A program made the translations under genes and the position numbers. From positions 54,089 through 118,088 of the forward strand of contig DASXFZ010000012.1 of NCBI GenBank assembly GCA_036489315.1: DNA of 64,000 nucleotides, read 5' to 3'. The DNA comes from Candidatus Cybelea sp. (GTDB lineage: Bacteria; Vulcanimicrobiota; Vulcanimicrobiia; Vulcanimicrobiales; Vulcanimicrobiaceae). Positions 24,818 through 36,333 of this stretch are shown piece by piece. The first letter of the stretch is position 1; every line of letters starts with the position of its first letter. The notes below the pieces were generated by a model, which ran no database searches, was not told where the DNA came from, and saw only the letters and a list, made by a program, of their open reading frames with translations.

Positions 24818-26257
24818 ATGCTTCGCGGAGCGCTTTGCAGGCTTGCTGCTTGCTGCGTCGTTCTTGTCGCCGGATGCACGGCCGGCAGCGGTAGCCTGCC
24901 AAACGGCGGCAGCTTTGCGGGCGGCCGCGCAGCCCTGCCGACGGTGCGCCTGCCGAGCGGATCTCCGAGCCAATACATTTCGCACGTCGTCATCATCGTG
25001 CAAGAGAACCGCAGCTTCGAGAATTTCTTTGCCGGGTACCCGAACGCCAATGCGCCGATGACGGGCTGCGCGATCCCCGTCGGAAGCCGGCGAACGCAGC
25101 ACCTCGCGCCGCGCTTTCGCCCGGCGACGGGATCGGCTTCGGTTTGTCCGTCGGGCGACGTCTCGATTCCGCTGCAAAAGATCACCTTTAACGGACCGGA
25201 CCTAGCCCACAACTATCGCGCGGCCACCTTCGACTACGATAATGGGAAGATGGACGGCTTCTCCAAGTTCGGCAGCCGGGCGCCGTACGAAGCGTACTCG
25301 TACGTCGACCCGTCGCTGCTGAGGCCTTATTGGACGATGGCGCGGCGGTACGTGCTAGCCGACGCGATGTTTCCCACCGAGTTCGGGGGGAGCTTCACGG
25401 GCCATCTCACGCTTGTGGCGGGCAACGACGCGATCGAGCAGTCACCGAGCCGATCGGAGGTCGATTTCCCCAACGGCATCTACGACGACTGCGACTCCCC
25501 GCCCGGTACGCGGAGCTCGTATCTGACGGCCGGAGGCAGGGAACACTACTACGCCGGCCCTTATCCGTGCTTCGATCAGTTCAACACGATCGCGAACGTG
25601 CTCGATCGCAGCGGCGTATCGTGGAAGTACTACGCGAGCAAACAGCTCGATGACGGGATGTGGGAGCCCTTCGAGGCGGTTAGGTACACGCGGTACGGGC
25701 GCGATTGGAGCAATATCATTGCCCCGCAGTCGAGGATCTTGAGCGATCCCAGAAACGGCGCGCTGGCCTCAGTCGACTGGGTAACACCGAGTAAGGACGA
25801 CTCCGATCATCCGCACTTTCGCAGCGATCAAGGCCCATCCTGGGTCGCGTCGGTCGTCAACGCCGTGGGCGAAAGCCCGTACTGGCGGACGACGGCGATT
25901 ATCGTTCTGTGGGACGATTGGGGCGGCTGGTACGACAACGCGGTGCCGCCGCAGCTCGATTATCGCGGGTTAGGCGTCCGCGTGCCGTGCCTGATTATTT
26001 CGCCGTACGCGAAAACGAACTACGTCTCGCACGTGCAGTACGAGTACGGCAGCATCCTGCACTTCATCGAAGAGGTGTACGGCTTGGGGCCGATCGGGCC
26101 GGCCTCACAGGGCTATACCGATACGCGCGCGACGAGTCTCGACGACGCCTTCGACTTCACGCAGAGTCCTCGTCCGTTCTCTTCGATTCCGTCGAAGTAC
26201 CCGATCGCGCACTTCCTGCAGGAGCCGCCGTCGAACGATCCGATCGATACGGAGTAG
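24818..26257 (+). CDS. Secreted phosphoesterase lipoprotein 1 (acid phosphatase / phospholipase C family)
   Basis: It has 479 residues and a lipoprotein signal (VLVAGC). HVVIIVQENRSFENFF is the N-terminal metal-site motif of the phosphoesterase family that includes AcpA and non-haemolytic phospholipase C. WVASVVNAVGESPYW, IIVLWDDWGGWYDN, LIISPYAK and HVQYEYGSILHFIEE follow in the normal order. The C-terminus ends 'DPIDTE'. It is the first of three paralogues in the window (also 58083 and 61728). Substrate unknown: phosphate release from organic phosphates or phospholipids. Confidence 0.87.
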   Translation: MLRGALCRLAACCVVLVAGCTAGSGSLPNGGSFAGGRAALPTVRLPSGSPSQYISHVVIIVQENRSFENFFAGYPNANAPMTGCAIPVGSRRTQHLAPRFRPATGSASVCPSGDVSIPLQKITFNGPDLAHNYRAATFDYDNGKMDGFSKFGSRAPYEAYSYVDPSLLRPYWTMARRYVLADAMFPTEFGGSFTGHLTLVAGNDAIEQSPSRSEVDFPNGIYDDCDSPPGTRSSYLTAGGREHYYAGPYPCFDQFNTIANVLDRSGVSWKYYASKQLDDGMWEPFEAVRYTRYGRDWSNIIAPQSRILSDPRNGALASVDWVTPSKDDSDHPHFRSDQGPSWVASVVNAVGESPYWRTTAIIVLWDDWGGWYDNAVPPQLDYRGLGVRVPCLIISPYAKTNYVSHVQYEYGSILHFIEEVYGLGPIGPASQGYTDTRATSLDDAFDFTQSPRPFSSIPSKYPIAHFLQEPPSNDPIDTE

Positions 26258-26259
26258 CT

Positions 26260-26634
26260 TTAGGGACCGGCAGTCGCTCCGTTTGTTCCAAACGAGCGGG
26301 CGTGCTGGATCCTGACCGAGTCGCCGTCTGCCGCGAGCTCGGGAATCGCGCCGGCAAAATTGAAGAACTGCCGCATATCGACGATCTCGAACAGCCGCAG
26401 GATGTTGCCGTTGCTGGTGACGATCGTGGCGGGATCGAGCCCGGCAGCGCTGCGCGATTTGTGCAGCAGCGTGAGTTCGCTGAGCGCCGTGGAATCGAGG
26501 TAGGTCACGTCGTTGAAGTCGAGGACCGCGCGCTCGCTGTCGGCGAGGAGACTAAACGCCTCGCGCAGCTGATCCTTTGAGGTGAGGTCGTACTCTCCGT
26601 TAAAGACCATCACGACCGTTTCGGGAGTAACCAT
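26260..26634 (-). CDS. STAS-domain protein, paralogue of the 11.6 kb gene
   Basis: It has 124 residues. FNGEYDLTSKDQLREAF and AVLDFNDVTYLDSTALSEL line up with the other STAS protein (FRGEYDLASKERLRQEF, VVLDFSDVSYFDSTMIEEL). The phosphorylatable Ser in 'DST' is kept. No anti-sigma kinase lies next to it. It is convergent with the phosphoesterase gene (stops two bases apart). The likely role is partner switching with a kinase and the SpoIIE phosphatase at 28.9 kb. Confidence 0.82.
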   Translation of the reverse strand: MVTPETVVMVFNGEYDLTSKDQLREAFSLLADSERAVLDFNDVTYLDSTALSELTLLHKSRSAAGLDPATIVTSNGNILRLFEIVDMRQFFNFAGAIPELAADGDSVRIQHARSFGTNGATAGP

Positions 26635-26692
26635 TGTTCTTAATACTCAGCGTTTCCGTTCGCGAAAGCAAGCGTGATTGGGGCTTGCTACC

Positions 26693-27193
26693 TTAGCTCA
26701 CCGGAGCGTTATGAACACCGGTGCCGGAGTTGTGAATAACTTCGGGTGGGCCCCCGGGCGGGTTGGAATTCCCACTGCCATTTGAGCTGGATTGCGAGGC
26801 GGCGCCGTCGCGGGCTGAGAACGTGCGCAGCGCGCGTATCAAGGGGCCCTGGGCCTCCTCCAGGGGATCGTCTCGCAGGACGGCGAGAGGCGAGCGATCC
26901 TCGAGTTGGGGGTTCGAGCCGTAGAACCAGGCGCGTGCGACATCGCGCGTTGGGCGGGTGGATATCATCAGCGCCAGTTGAAGGGCGAAACGCAAAGCGT
27001 GGGGACGCTGCGGCTCGCGTTCGCCGCTCAGCCACTGGGTAACGGCCCGGGTCTCTTTAACGTCGCCGATCGCGGCCACGGTCGTCGCGCCAAGCAGGTC
27101 GGCGAGCTGCCGGATGACCTCTTTCATCGGGGACGCCATGGCATCGTTGTGGGCTTGGGTCGGGGTATGGACGTCGATTGCTGGGTCAAGCAC
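26693..27193 (-). CDS. MbcA/ParS/Xre-type antitoxin-domain protein, solitary
   Basis: It has 166 residues and a GTG start with GGAGGAAA upstream. Residues about 23-80 look like a helical DNA-binding part (VTQWLSGEREPQRP). Residues about 87-125 (ARAWFYGSNPQLEDRSPLAVLRDD) resemble the toxin-binding domain of MbcA/ParS antitoxins, where 'NP.L....P...L' is usual. The tail (130-166) is Ser/Gly/Asn/Pro-rich and disordered. No RES or other toxin is adjacent: an STAS gene is downstream and udgX upstream. It may be a stand-alone regulator. The call rests on a short motif. Confidence 0.6.
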   Translation of the reverse strand: MLDPAIDVHTPTQAHNDAMASPMKEVIRQLADLLGATTVAAIGDVKETRAVTQWLSGEREPQRPHALRFALQLALMISTRPTRDVARAWFYGSNPQLEDRSPLAVLRDDPLEEAQGPLIRALRTFSARDGAASQSSSNGSGNSNPPGGPPEVIHNSGTGVHNAPVS

Positions 27194-27209
27194 GTGTTGC
27201 GATTTCCTC

Positions 27210-27254
27210 CGATGGAACGTATTATACCCATCGAAATCACAGGGTCAAGACCCT
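27210..27254 (-). promoter_or_regulatory. Strong palindromic promoter of the MbcA-like gene
   Basis: On the minus strand TTGACC (27248-27243), a 16-base spacer and a perfect TATAAT (27226-27221). Two inverted repeats overlap it: AGGGTC-AA-GACCCT (27241-27254) over the -35, and CGATGG/CCATCG (27210-27215 and 27228-27233) around the -10. The layout suggests tight repression, perhaps by the gene's own product. Confidence 0.7.
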
Positions 27255-27267
27255 AAACGATCACAGA

Positions 27268-27738
27268 TTAACTTACATCGCGGATTGCCGTTCGCAGGTC
27301 GTTGACGAGGTCCAACATCTTGACTCGGCGGTCCTGGCCATCGGGCGCCCGGAGGATGGCCGAGGGATGAATCGTCGGCAGAATCCGGGGCGGTCCCGGG
27401 AGCACCCGCCCGCGGTTGGCCATCAACCGGAAAGTTGAGCCGAGCAGCGACTGCGCCGCCGTCGCGCCCAGCGCGACGATCAACCGCGGCTTCACGAGCG
27501 CGATCTCACCCTCCAGCCACGGCTTACAGGCGCGAACCTCAACGATTTTCGGCTTTTGATGGATGCGGCGCTTGCCGCGTTCCACGAACTTGAAGTGCTT
27601 GACGGCGTTGGTCACGTAAGCGTCGCGTGGTCCGATGCCGGCAGCGTCCATAGCGCGACGCAGCAGCTTCCCGGCGGGGCCGACAAACGGGTGACCTTTG
27701 AGATCCTCGCTGTCGCCGGGTTCTTCACCGACGAGCAT
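27268..27738 (-). CDS. udgX: UdgX-type uracil-DNA glycosylase
   Basis: Iron-sulphur uracil-DNA glycosylase superfamily. The insert GKRRIH (residues 55-60 from this ATG) is the UdgX signature; its His becomes covalently bound to the abasic site in studied members. LVGEEPGD, PFVGPAGK, YVTNAVKHFK and TIHPSAILR are also present. ATG 27738 is the only usual start, but it cuts off the first two cluster cysteines: the same frame is open up to 27900 and reads AACRGCDLYKYATQTVFGEGP, split as AACRGCDLYK and YATQTVFGEGP, with no ATG, GTG or TTG. The functional gene therefore probably starts near 27900 by an unusual or damaged start codon. Confidence 0.85.
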   Translation of the reverse strand: MLVGEEPGDSEDLKGHPFVGPAGKLLRRAMDAAGIGPRDAYVTNAVKHFKFVERGKRRIHQKPKIVEVRACKPWLEGEIALVKPRLIVALGATAAQSLLGSTFRLMANRGRVLPGPPRILPTIHPSAILRAPDGQDRRVKMLDLVNDLRTAIRDVS

Positions 27739-27883
27739 CAGGCGCGCGCGAGCCGGGCCTTCGCCGAAGACGGTCTGCGTCGCGTATTTATAGAGGTCGC
27801 AGCCACGGCACGCCGCGGCTGCGTCGCGTAGGCTTTTGAGCGAGAGGCGGCTCGGAAAGAAATCAGCCGCCGAGCGCGTCGAA

Positions 27884-28189
27884 TCAGCCGGCGTTTTCGA
27901 TCAGAATCCCGTAGTGGCGCTGAACCGTTCGCGCAAAGCGTTCGTCATCGGCGTTGGCGCTGAGCAAGAGCGCGTGCGGCTCGAATGACGGCGGTTTACC
28001 GGCGAAAAAGTCCCGAGTGCGTTCCTCGAACGTATTGGCGCCGCGCAGAATCACTTCCGAGTCGAATCCCAACTCGCGCAGGACCGTGGCGGCAGCGCTG
28101 GCTTGCGGTTCATTTTCAAAGAGTGCAGCGAGCATAGCTTCGATATCCCCGGCCTTGAGAGCCGAGAAACCCGGGTACAAGCCAAGCAT
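27884..28189 (-). CDS. Small unknown protein upstream of udgX
   Basis: It has 101 residues from ATG 28189. ALFENEPQASAAATVLRELGF and EERTRDFFAGKPP suggest an alpha/beta fold of the general-stress 'heat induced stress protein YflT' kind, with a repeated element for handling residues after 'GFDSEVI', but I am not sure. It overlaps the open udgX frame by 17 bases at its stop and shares CATG with the divergent zinc-ribbon gene. No signal peptide or membrane segment. Confidence 0.55.
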   Translation of the reverse strand: MLGLYPGFSALKAGDIEAMLAALFENEPQASAAATVLRELGFDSEVILRGANTFEERTRDFFAGKPPSFEPHALLLSANADDERFARTVQRHYGILIENAG

Positions 28190-28343
28190 GGCTGAGATAT
28201 TTGGAACGGCGGGCGACCCGGTCGCGGTGAGCGGCCAATACGAGTGCTCGCAGTGCGGGTTTCGCCGACACCTCACGGCCGGCGAAGTCTTCCCCGCCGA
28301 TCACCATCCGGAGAAACCCTGGACGCTCTACCTCACCGATTGA
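28188..28343 (+). CDS. Small zinc-ribbon-like protein
   Basis: It has 51 residues: MAEIFGTAGDPVAVSGQYEC, then SQCGFRRHLTAGEVFPADHH. One CxxC and a later paired His could bind zinc; proteins with 'PVPVSGQYEC..CGY' are widespread and unassigned. The start codon lies on the opposite strand to, and overlaps, the start of the gene at 28189 (CATG). The stop overlaps PfpI's stop by 11 bases. Codon use looks like a real gene. Confidence 0.6.
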   Translation: MAEIFGTAGDPVAVSGQYECSQCGFRRHLTAGEVFPADHHPEKPWTLYLTD

Positions 28344-28866
28344 GCAGCGACTGCACCGCTTCGTTGAAGGCGGGGATGTCCTTCGGCCCGCGGCTCGTGA
28401 CGAGGTTTCGGTCGATGACGACTTCGCGATCGATCCACTCCGCACCGGCGTTGCGCAGATCGTCGGCGATTGTCGGCCAACTGGTCAGCGTGCGGCCGCG
28501 AGCGAGCCCTGCGGATGCGAGCAGCCACGGCGCGTGGCAGATGACGGCAATCGGTTTTTCCCGTTCGTTCATTTGTGCAACGAATCGCTGGGCCCGTTCG
28601 TCGGTGCGCATGCCGTCGGCGTTCAGCGCGCCTCCCGGGAGCAGCACGGCGTCGTAGTCCTCGGGCGAGACTTCGTCGAGCGTCTTATCGACGCCGACCT
28701 TTATCGTCGGCTGGTGATGTTTAAAAGCCTGGATCGGCTCGGTCTTTTGCGAGATGATCTCGACTTTTGCGCCCGAATCGCGGAGCGATTTTGTAGGCTC
28801 GGTAAGCTCGGACTCTTCGAAACCGTCGGTAACGAGGACGGCGACTCGTTTCTGTTTCTCGTTCAC
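28333..28866 (-). CDS. DJ-1/PfpI family protein
   Basis: It has 177 residues. The catalytic nucleophile is Cys110 in VICHAPW, with His111 and Glu18 completing the class I amidotransferase-like triad. ADFDGVVLPGG is replaced by YDAVLLPGGALNADGMRTD, as in the YhbO/YraA-type stress subgroup. This group deglycates or protects proteins in stress; protease claims are old and uncertain. It stands alone, 64 bases from the phosphatase gene. Confidence 0.88.
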   Translation of the reverse strand: MNEKQKRVAVLVTDGFEESELTEPTKSLRDSGAKVEIISQKTEPIQAFKHHQPTIKVGVDKTLDEVSPEDYDAVLLPGGALNADGMRTDERAQRFVAQMNEREKPIAVICHAPWLLASAGLARGRTLTSWPTIADDLRNAGAEWIDREVVIDRNLVTSRGPKDIPAFNEAVQSLLNR

Positions 28867-28930
28867 CTTGGCCGTATGCCCGTCGGCTGCGCTTAGATAA
28901 CGCGCTTGGCGTATGCTCGCTCAGATGACG

Positions 28931-31288
28931 CTAGGGTGAGACGGACATGGCGGCGGTGACGTGAGCGCCGAAGCCGGGAAGGATCTCGACGTCGACGCGC
29001 GCGCCGAGACGCCCGACGAGCCAAAGATCGTGATCGTAATCGCGGCGCGCGTTCTCATTGCCGCGCGCCACGACATGCAGCACCGGCGCGCCGGCGCACC
29101 ACTCGAGGGCGACTTCGACCGGACCTTCCGAGTGCTGCGCGATGCTCGCGCTCAGCTCACCGAAGATCAGCTCGCCGTTTTTGACGCTGCGTTCGGGCAT
29201 GCCGGCCGCGTCGAGGGCGGCGGCGAATTCACGGCGCGCCAGCTTCGCGGCGTTCCAGTCGCGCGATTCGAATCGCCAGCGGCGGCACTTGAGGAAGTTT
29301 ACCGTAAGGATCGCGACATCGTCGGGTGATTGACCGCGCAGGCAGTACTCTTCGATGAAGCGTGCGGGGTTCTCAACGTAGAGAATTGCCCGACTGCCGA
29401 CCGCTTCGAGCAGCAGGCGTTCGCCGCGCAGAGTGTCGTGCGTCGCTTCCGTCAATCCATCGGAGTAGAACGTCAGCAGGGCCGGTTCGCTGAGCCGTTT
29501 GCTGATCGGGCTCGCCGGCTCGCCGGCGGAGCGCAGCCCGAGCGGGAGTCCGTCGGCTTCGAGTTCCTGGATCGTACCGTCGCGCATGCGTAGGAGCGGA
29601 TATGGGTGCCCGGCGTTGGCGTAGGCGATCGTCAGCGTGCGCGGATCGAAGACCGCAACGAACGCCGTGGCGATGGCGGCCGGAAAGCGGCGTAAGAGAA
29701 TCCGCTCGGCGGCGTCGAGGATTCTCGCGGGATTGGGTTCGTACATCGCGACCACGTTGATCGAGTGGCGCAGCTTGCCCATCACCGCCGAGGCCTCGAG
29801 GCCGTGACCGGTGACGTCGCCGACACTGAAGAGCACGCGATGCTCGTCGAGATCGTAGGCGTCGTACCAGTCTCCGCCCACTTGCACCTCAGAGGAAGCG
29901 GGGCGATAGATCGCGCTCAGCGTCGCATTTTCAACTTTCGCGAGCAGCGGAGGAAGGGTAGCGTGCTGGAGCGTCTGGATCAGACGGCGTTCGCGAACAA
30001 CGTTTTCCGCGCGATCGAGCGCATTCGAAGCGCGCCGGCCAATCTCTTCGAGCAGCTCGAGATCCTCGGCTCCGTAGCGGCGGCTGTTCGAACAGGCAAC
30101 GATCGCGCCGTAGACGGCGTCGCCCGCGTAGAGCGGAACCATCATCCATGAGAGCGGACGGACCGCTTCCGACAGCGGGCCGAATTTCAAGAGCGTTCCG
30201 TTGCGCAGCGAACGGCGCGCGGCGAGATGTTCGACGAACTCGCGTTCGCTCTCTTCGTGCAGATTCGCCGCCGTTCCGGAACGCGCGAGGACGCGCAAGC
30301 TCTCGCCGCTCAGCTCCGCAGCAATCGCGTAGTCCGCGAAGCGCTCGACGATCTCATCGAGCAGCAAGGAAAGCGTCTCTGCACCCCCGACGGTCGCGAA
30401 GAGCCGGTCCGTTATCCGCGCGAGAAAGCGAAGCCGCTCGGTGACGTGCCGCTCGCGTTCGAAAGTCTTGATGTTTTCCAGCGCCATCGCCAGCTGGCGC
30501 GCGACGATGACGCCGACATCCTGCTCGCGTGCAGCAAAACTCGAGCGGCGCTCCGACTCGAAGAAGACCGCCGCGCCGGCGCAGCTCGTTCCCGCGAGCA
30601 GCGGCACGGCGAGCAGCGAGCGTACGTTCTCCGGCGGCGCCGGCTTCGCGGCGGCGAGCATCAGTTGCGGCTCCTTCGAACGCAGCGCTGCATCGACGGC
30701 GACGGTCAGCGATTCCGCGCGCAGCGGCGCCGTGGAGCGGCCGTCGGTGAAGCCCTCGAGCTGCACCGCGCCCGCGTCGTCGAAGGTAAAGATGGCGCAC
30801 CCATCGGCGAACTCGACGGTGGCGGCTTCGATGAAGCGGTTAACGATCGTGGAGCGGTTGAGCGACGACGACAGCGCCGCGGTAGCTTCTGAAATAAAGC
30901 GCGTGCCGGCATCGGCGAAGCGCTCGACTTCGGTAGCGTGCCCGGACCAATAGAGCACTTCGTCGCGATTGTCGAAGACCGGCACAGCCTGCACGAGGAA
31001 GTTGCGCAGCGCCGAGCCGCCCGCGGCGCGCACGTGGTAGACGGCGCTGAAGCGCTCCGCACAGCGCAGGGCTTTGCCCCACAGCGCATCGACCTGCGTG
31101 ACCTCGGTTTCATCGAGGCGCCCCTGCCCCTCGGAGCGAGCCGGACGGCAGACAAGGACGTTCGTCACGATGCCGGAGGGACCCGCTTGCCAGAGCACGT
31201 CGCACGCCCGCGCGATAACCGCACGAATGGAGCAAATACTCCTCTCGCCGGCCGAAAACGACGGCTCAGATTCCGGGAACGGTTTCAT
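28931..31288 (-). CDS. GAF-GAF-SpoIIE phosphatase with C-terminal HATPase-like domain
   Basis: A large cytoplasmic signalling protein of about 785 residues. In order: a PAS-like N-terminus, a GAF domain (about 120-265), a second GAF domain (about 290-430), a PP2C/SpoIIE domain starting LQHATLPP (VGGDWYDAY, VGDVTGHGLEA, FYSDGLTEA, DDVAILTV) and a RsbW-like HATPase end. In the last domain the N-box reads GELSASIAQHSEG: the usual Asn is Ser, so ATP-Mg binding may be lost. It likely removes phosphate from STAS proteins. Start uncertain: ATG 31288, GTG 31291 or ATG 31378. Confidence 0.83.
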   Translation of the reverse strand: MKPFPESEPSFSAGERSICSIRAVIARACDVLWQAGPSGIVTNVLVCRPARSEGQGRLDETEVTQVDALWGKALRCAERFSAVYHVRAAGGSALRNFLVQAVPVFDNRDEVLYWSGHATEVERFADAGTRFISEATAALSSSLNRSTIVNRFIEAATVEFADGCAIFTFDDAGAVQLEGFTDGRSTAPLRAESLTVAVDAALRSKEPQLMLAAAKPAPPENVRSLLAVPLLAGTSCAGAAVFFESERRSSFAAREQDVGVIVARQLAMALENIKTFERERHVTERLRFLARITDRLFATVGGAETLSLLLDEIVERFADYAIAAELSGESLRVLARSGTAANLHEESEREFVEHLAARRSLRNGTLLKFGPLSEAVRPLSWMMVPLYAGDAVYGAIVACSNSRRYGAEDLELLEEIGRRASNALDRAENVVRERRLIQTLQHATLPPLLAKVENATLSAIYRPASSEVQVGGDWYDAYDLDEHRVLFSVGDVTGHGLEASAVMGKLRHSINVVAMYEPNPARILDAAERILLRRFPAAIATAFVAVFDPRTLTIAYANAGHPYPLLRMRDGTIQELEADGLPLGLRSAGEPASPISKRLSEPALLTFYSDGLTEATHDTLRGERLLLEAVGSRAILYVENPARFIEEYCLRGQSPDDVAILTVNFLKCRRWRFESRDWNAAKLARREFAAALDAAGMPERSVKNGELIFGELSASIAQHSEGPVEVALEWCAGAPVLHVVARGNENARRDYDHDLWLVGRLGARVDVEILPGFGAHVTAAMSVSP

Positions 31289-31449
31289 CACTTTGAAAAT
31301 CCAGCCAGGCGGTCTCTTTTCGGCCCTCGATGCTCGGGAAACTGCACGTCGCCGTTTTCTAATTATGAGGAGGTGCATTGGGCGGGCGCAATTGGGGTAA
31401 AGTGGCAGGCAATGATTACGTTCGATGCCACCACGCGCAAGGAGAGTAC

Positions 31450-31608
31450 ATGGTAGGACTACTTTGGACGATTATTGTGATTCTGTTCGTTTTCTGGCTG
31501 TTGGGGTTTTTGCTCCACTTCGGAGGCGGGCTGATCCATCTGATTCTGCTGATCGTCGTTATTCTGATCGTCGTCAACCTGATCACCGGCCGAGGCGCGC
31601 GGGTCTAA
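31450..31608 (+). CDS. Lmo0937-type small membrane protein
   Basis: It has 52 residues made of two hydrophobic segments (about 3-22 and 27-46) around a GG turn, ending TGRGARV. This matches the small 'lmo0937 family' membrane proteins. AAGGAGAG lies seven bases before ATG 31450, which decides the start. Its function is unknown; relatives are often stress-induced. It is seven bases upstream of the basic DUF6496 protein gene. Confidence 0.75.
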   Translation: MVGLLWTIIVILFVFWLLGFLLHFGGGLIHLILLIVVILIVVNLITGRGARV

Positions 31609-31614
31609 CCCTCG

Positions 31615-32007
31615 ATGCCGGCACGTAAGAAGAAGACCACGCGCAGAAAAGCCGCATCGCGCAAAGGCGCGGGACGACGAAAGACGACCGTGCGCCGGAA
31701 GAGCACGGGCCGGAAGAAGAGCACGGGCCGGAAGAAGAGCACCGGCCGGAAGAAGAGCACCGGCCGGAAGAAAACTGCCGGTCGGAAAAAGACCCGCAAG
31801 AAGGCAAGCGCACGTAAGTATAGCCGCAAGTCCGGCAAGAAGGTCGAACGCGTGATGCGCGAGATGAAGGCCGGCAAGCTCAAATCCGGCCGCTCCGGCC
31901 GAAAGGTGACGAGCCGCAAGCAGGCGATTGCCATCGGGCTGAGCGAGGCGCGGGCTGAGGGCGACAAGGTCCCCACGCGCAAGCGGGCCTCGCGAAAGAA
32001 AAGCTAG
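31615..32007 (+). CDS. Lysine/arginine-rich protein with DUF6496-like C-terminus
   Basis: It has 130 residues. Residues 1-70 are almost wholly Lys, Arg, Ser, Thr and Gly with repeats of 'KSTGRK', much like histone H1 tails or other bacterial DNA-condensing tails. Residues 75-118 (VERVMREMKAGKLKSGRSG, then QAIAIGLSEARA) match the short DUF6496 domain. Such proteins probably bind DNA or RNA. It could be co-transcribed with the small membrane protein upstream. Its stop overlaps the next convergent gene by four bases. Confidence 0.75.
   Translation: MPARKKKTTRRKAASRKGAGRRKTTVRRKSTGRKKSTGRKKSTGRKKSTGRKKTAGRKKTRKKASARKYSRKSGKKVERVMREMKAGKLKSGRSGRKVTSRKQAIAIGLSEARAEGDKVPTRKRASRKKS
31696..31791 (+). 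repeat. Tandem 18-base coding repeat
   Basis: About five copies of an 18-base unit (AGCACGGGCCGGAAGAAG with third-base changes) encode successive 'STGRKK' hexapeptides in the basic protein. Copies one and two, and three and four, are nearly identical, so copy number could vary by slippage. Confidence 0.8.
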
Positions 32008-32231
32008 ACGACACCTCGATCGAAGCGCCTGACCCGTGCTTCCTTCATAAGGCGCAGCAGCTCGGCGGTGAGGTACTCGATCGCCTCGTCGGGCGGATAG
32101 CTCGAGAGCTCCTCTCGGCAGATCCGCACGACAACCATCACCGCCTCGCTTAAGCCGAGCTGCGGTGTGTGCGTGGCCTGTTGCGCCGCGTGGGCCTTTA
32201 TGCGGGCCCACACCTTGTCCATCTCCGTCAT
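32004..32231 (-). CDS. Small hypothetical protein
   Basis: It has 75 residues and is all helical in appearance: MTEMDKVWARIKAHAAQQA, then VVRICREELSSYPPDEAIEYL and LLRLMKEARVRRFDRGVV. No signal, no membrane segment and no known motif. It points away from rpoC and shares the 287-base upstream region with it. Real gene-like codon use; function unknown. Confidence 0.55.
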   Translation of the reverse strand: MTEMDKVWARIKAHAAQQATHTPQLGLSEAVMVVVRICREELSSYPPDEAIEYLTAELLRLMKEARVRRFDRGVV

Positions 32232-32310
32232 AACTAAGGCCCTTCAGGGGCAGGGTTGTTATGATTTGGAGCAAGGGTACCACCGATTGGCTGGATCGTC
32301 TATAGGCTAC

Positions 32311-32353
32311 CTTCGACCGCCCTTCGACCGCCCTTCGACAGGCTCAGGGTGAC
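32311..32353 (+). repeat. Three 11-base units plus CTCAGGGTGAC core
   Basis: CTTCGACCGCC (32311-32321), CTTCGACCGCC (32322-32332) and CTTCGACAGGC (32333-32343) run into CTCAGGGTGACA. The same core appears twice at 13936-14030. It lies just upstream of the rpoC promoter. Confidence 0.6.
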
Positions 32354-32377
32354 ACGGCACCCCACGGCAGCTCGGAG

Positions 32378-32407
32378 GTGACATTGGTAGACGTCCCGTG
32401 ATATAAT
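32378..32407 (+). promoter_or_regulatory. Promoter for rpoC
   Basis: GTGACA (32378-32383), an 18-base spacer and a perfect TATAAT (32402-32407). Transcription would start near 32414, giving a GC-rich leader of about 105 bases before rpoC. This supports independent transcription from rpoB. Confidence 0.65.
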
Positions 32408-32518
32408 GCCCCTCTGTGCCCCGCGCCAGGAGCGACGGTGGGAGCCCCTACGTGACGACGTGGGTCTGGCCTTCCCTGCGTAAGCGCCGGCGCCGTGGGC
32501 CCGCTGGAGTTCCATCCT

Positions 32519-36310
<3,792 letters not shown>

Positions 36311-36333
36311 AGCTTCCACCGCCCACCCTCGAA

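Noticed and set aside
31696..31791. CRISPR-like spaced repeats
   Set aside because: Units are directly adjacent, in frame and 18 bases long, coding for a basic repeat protein. There are no spacers.
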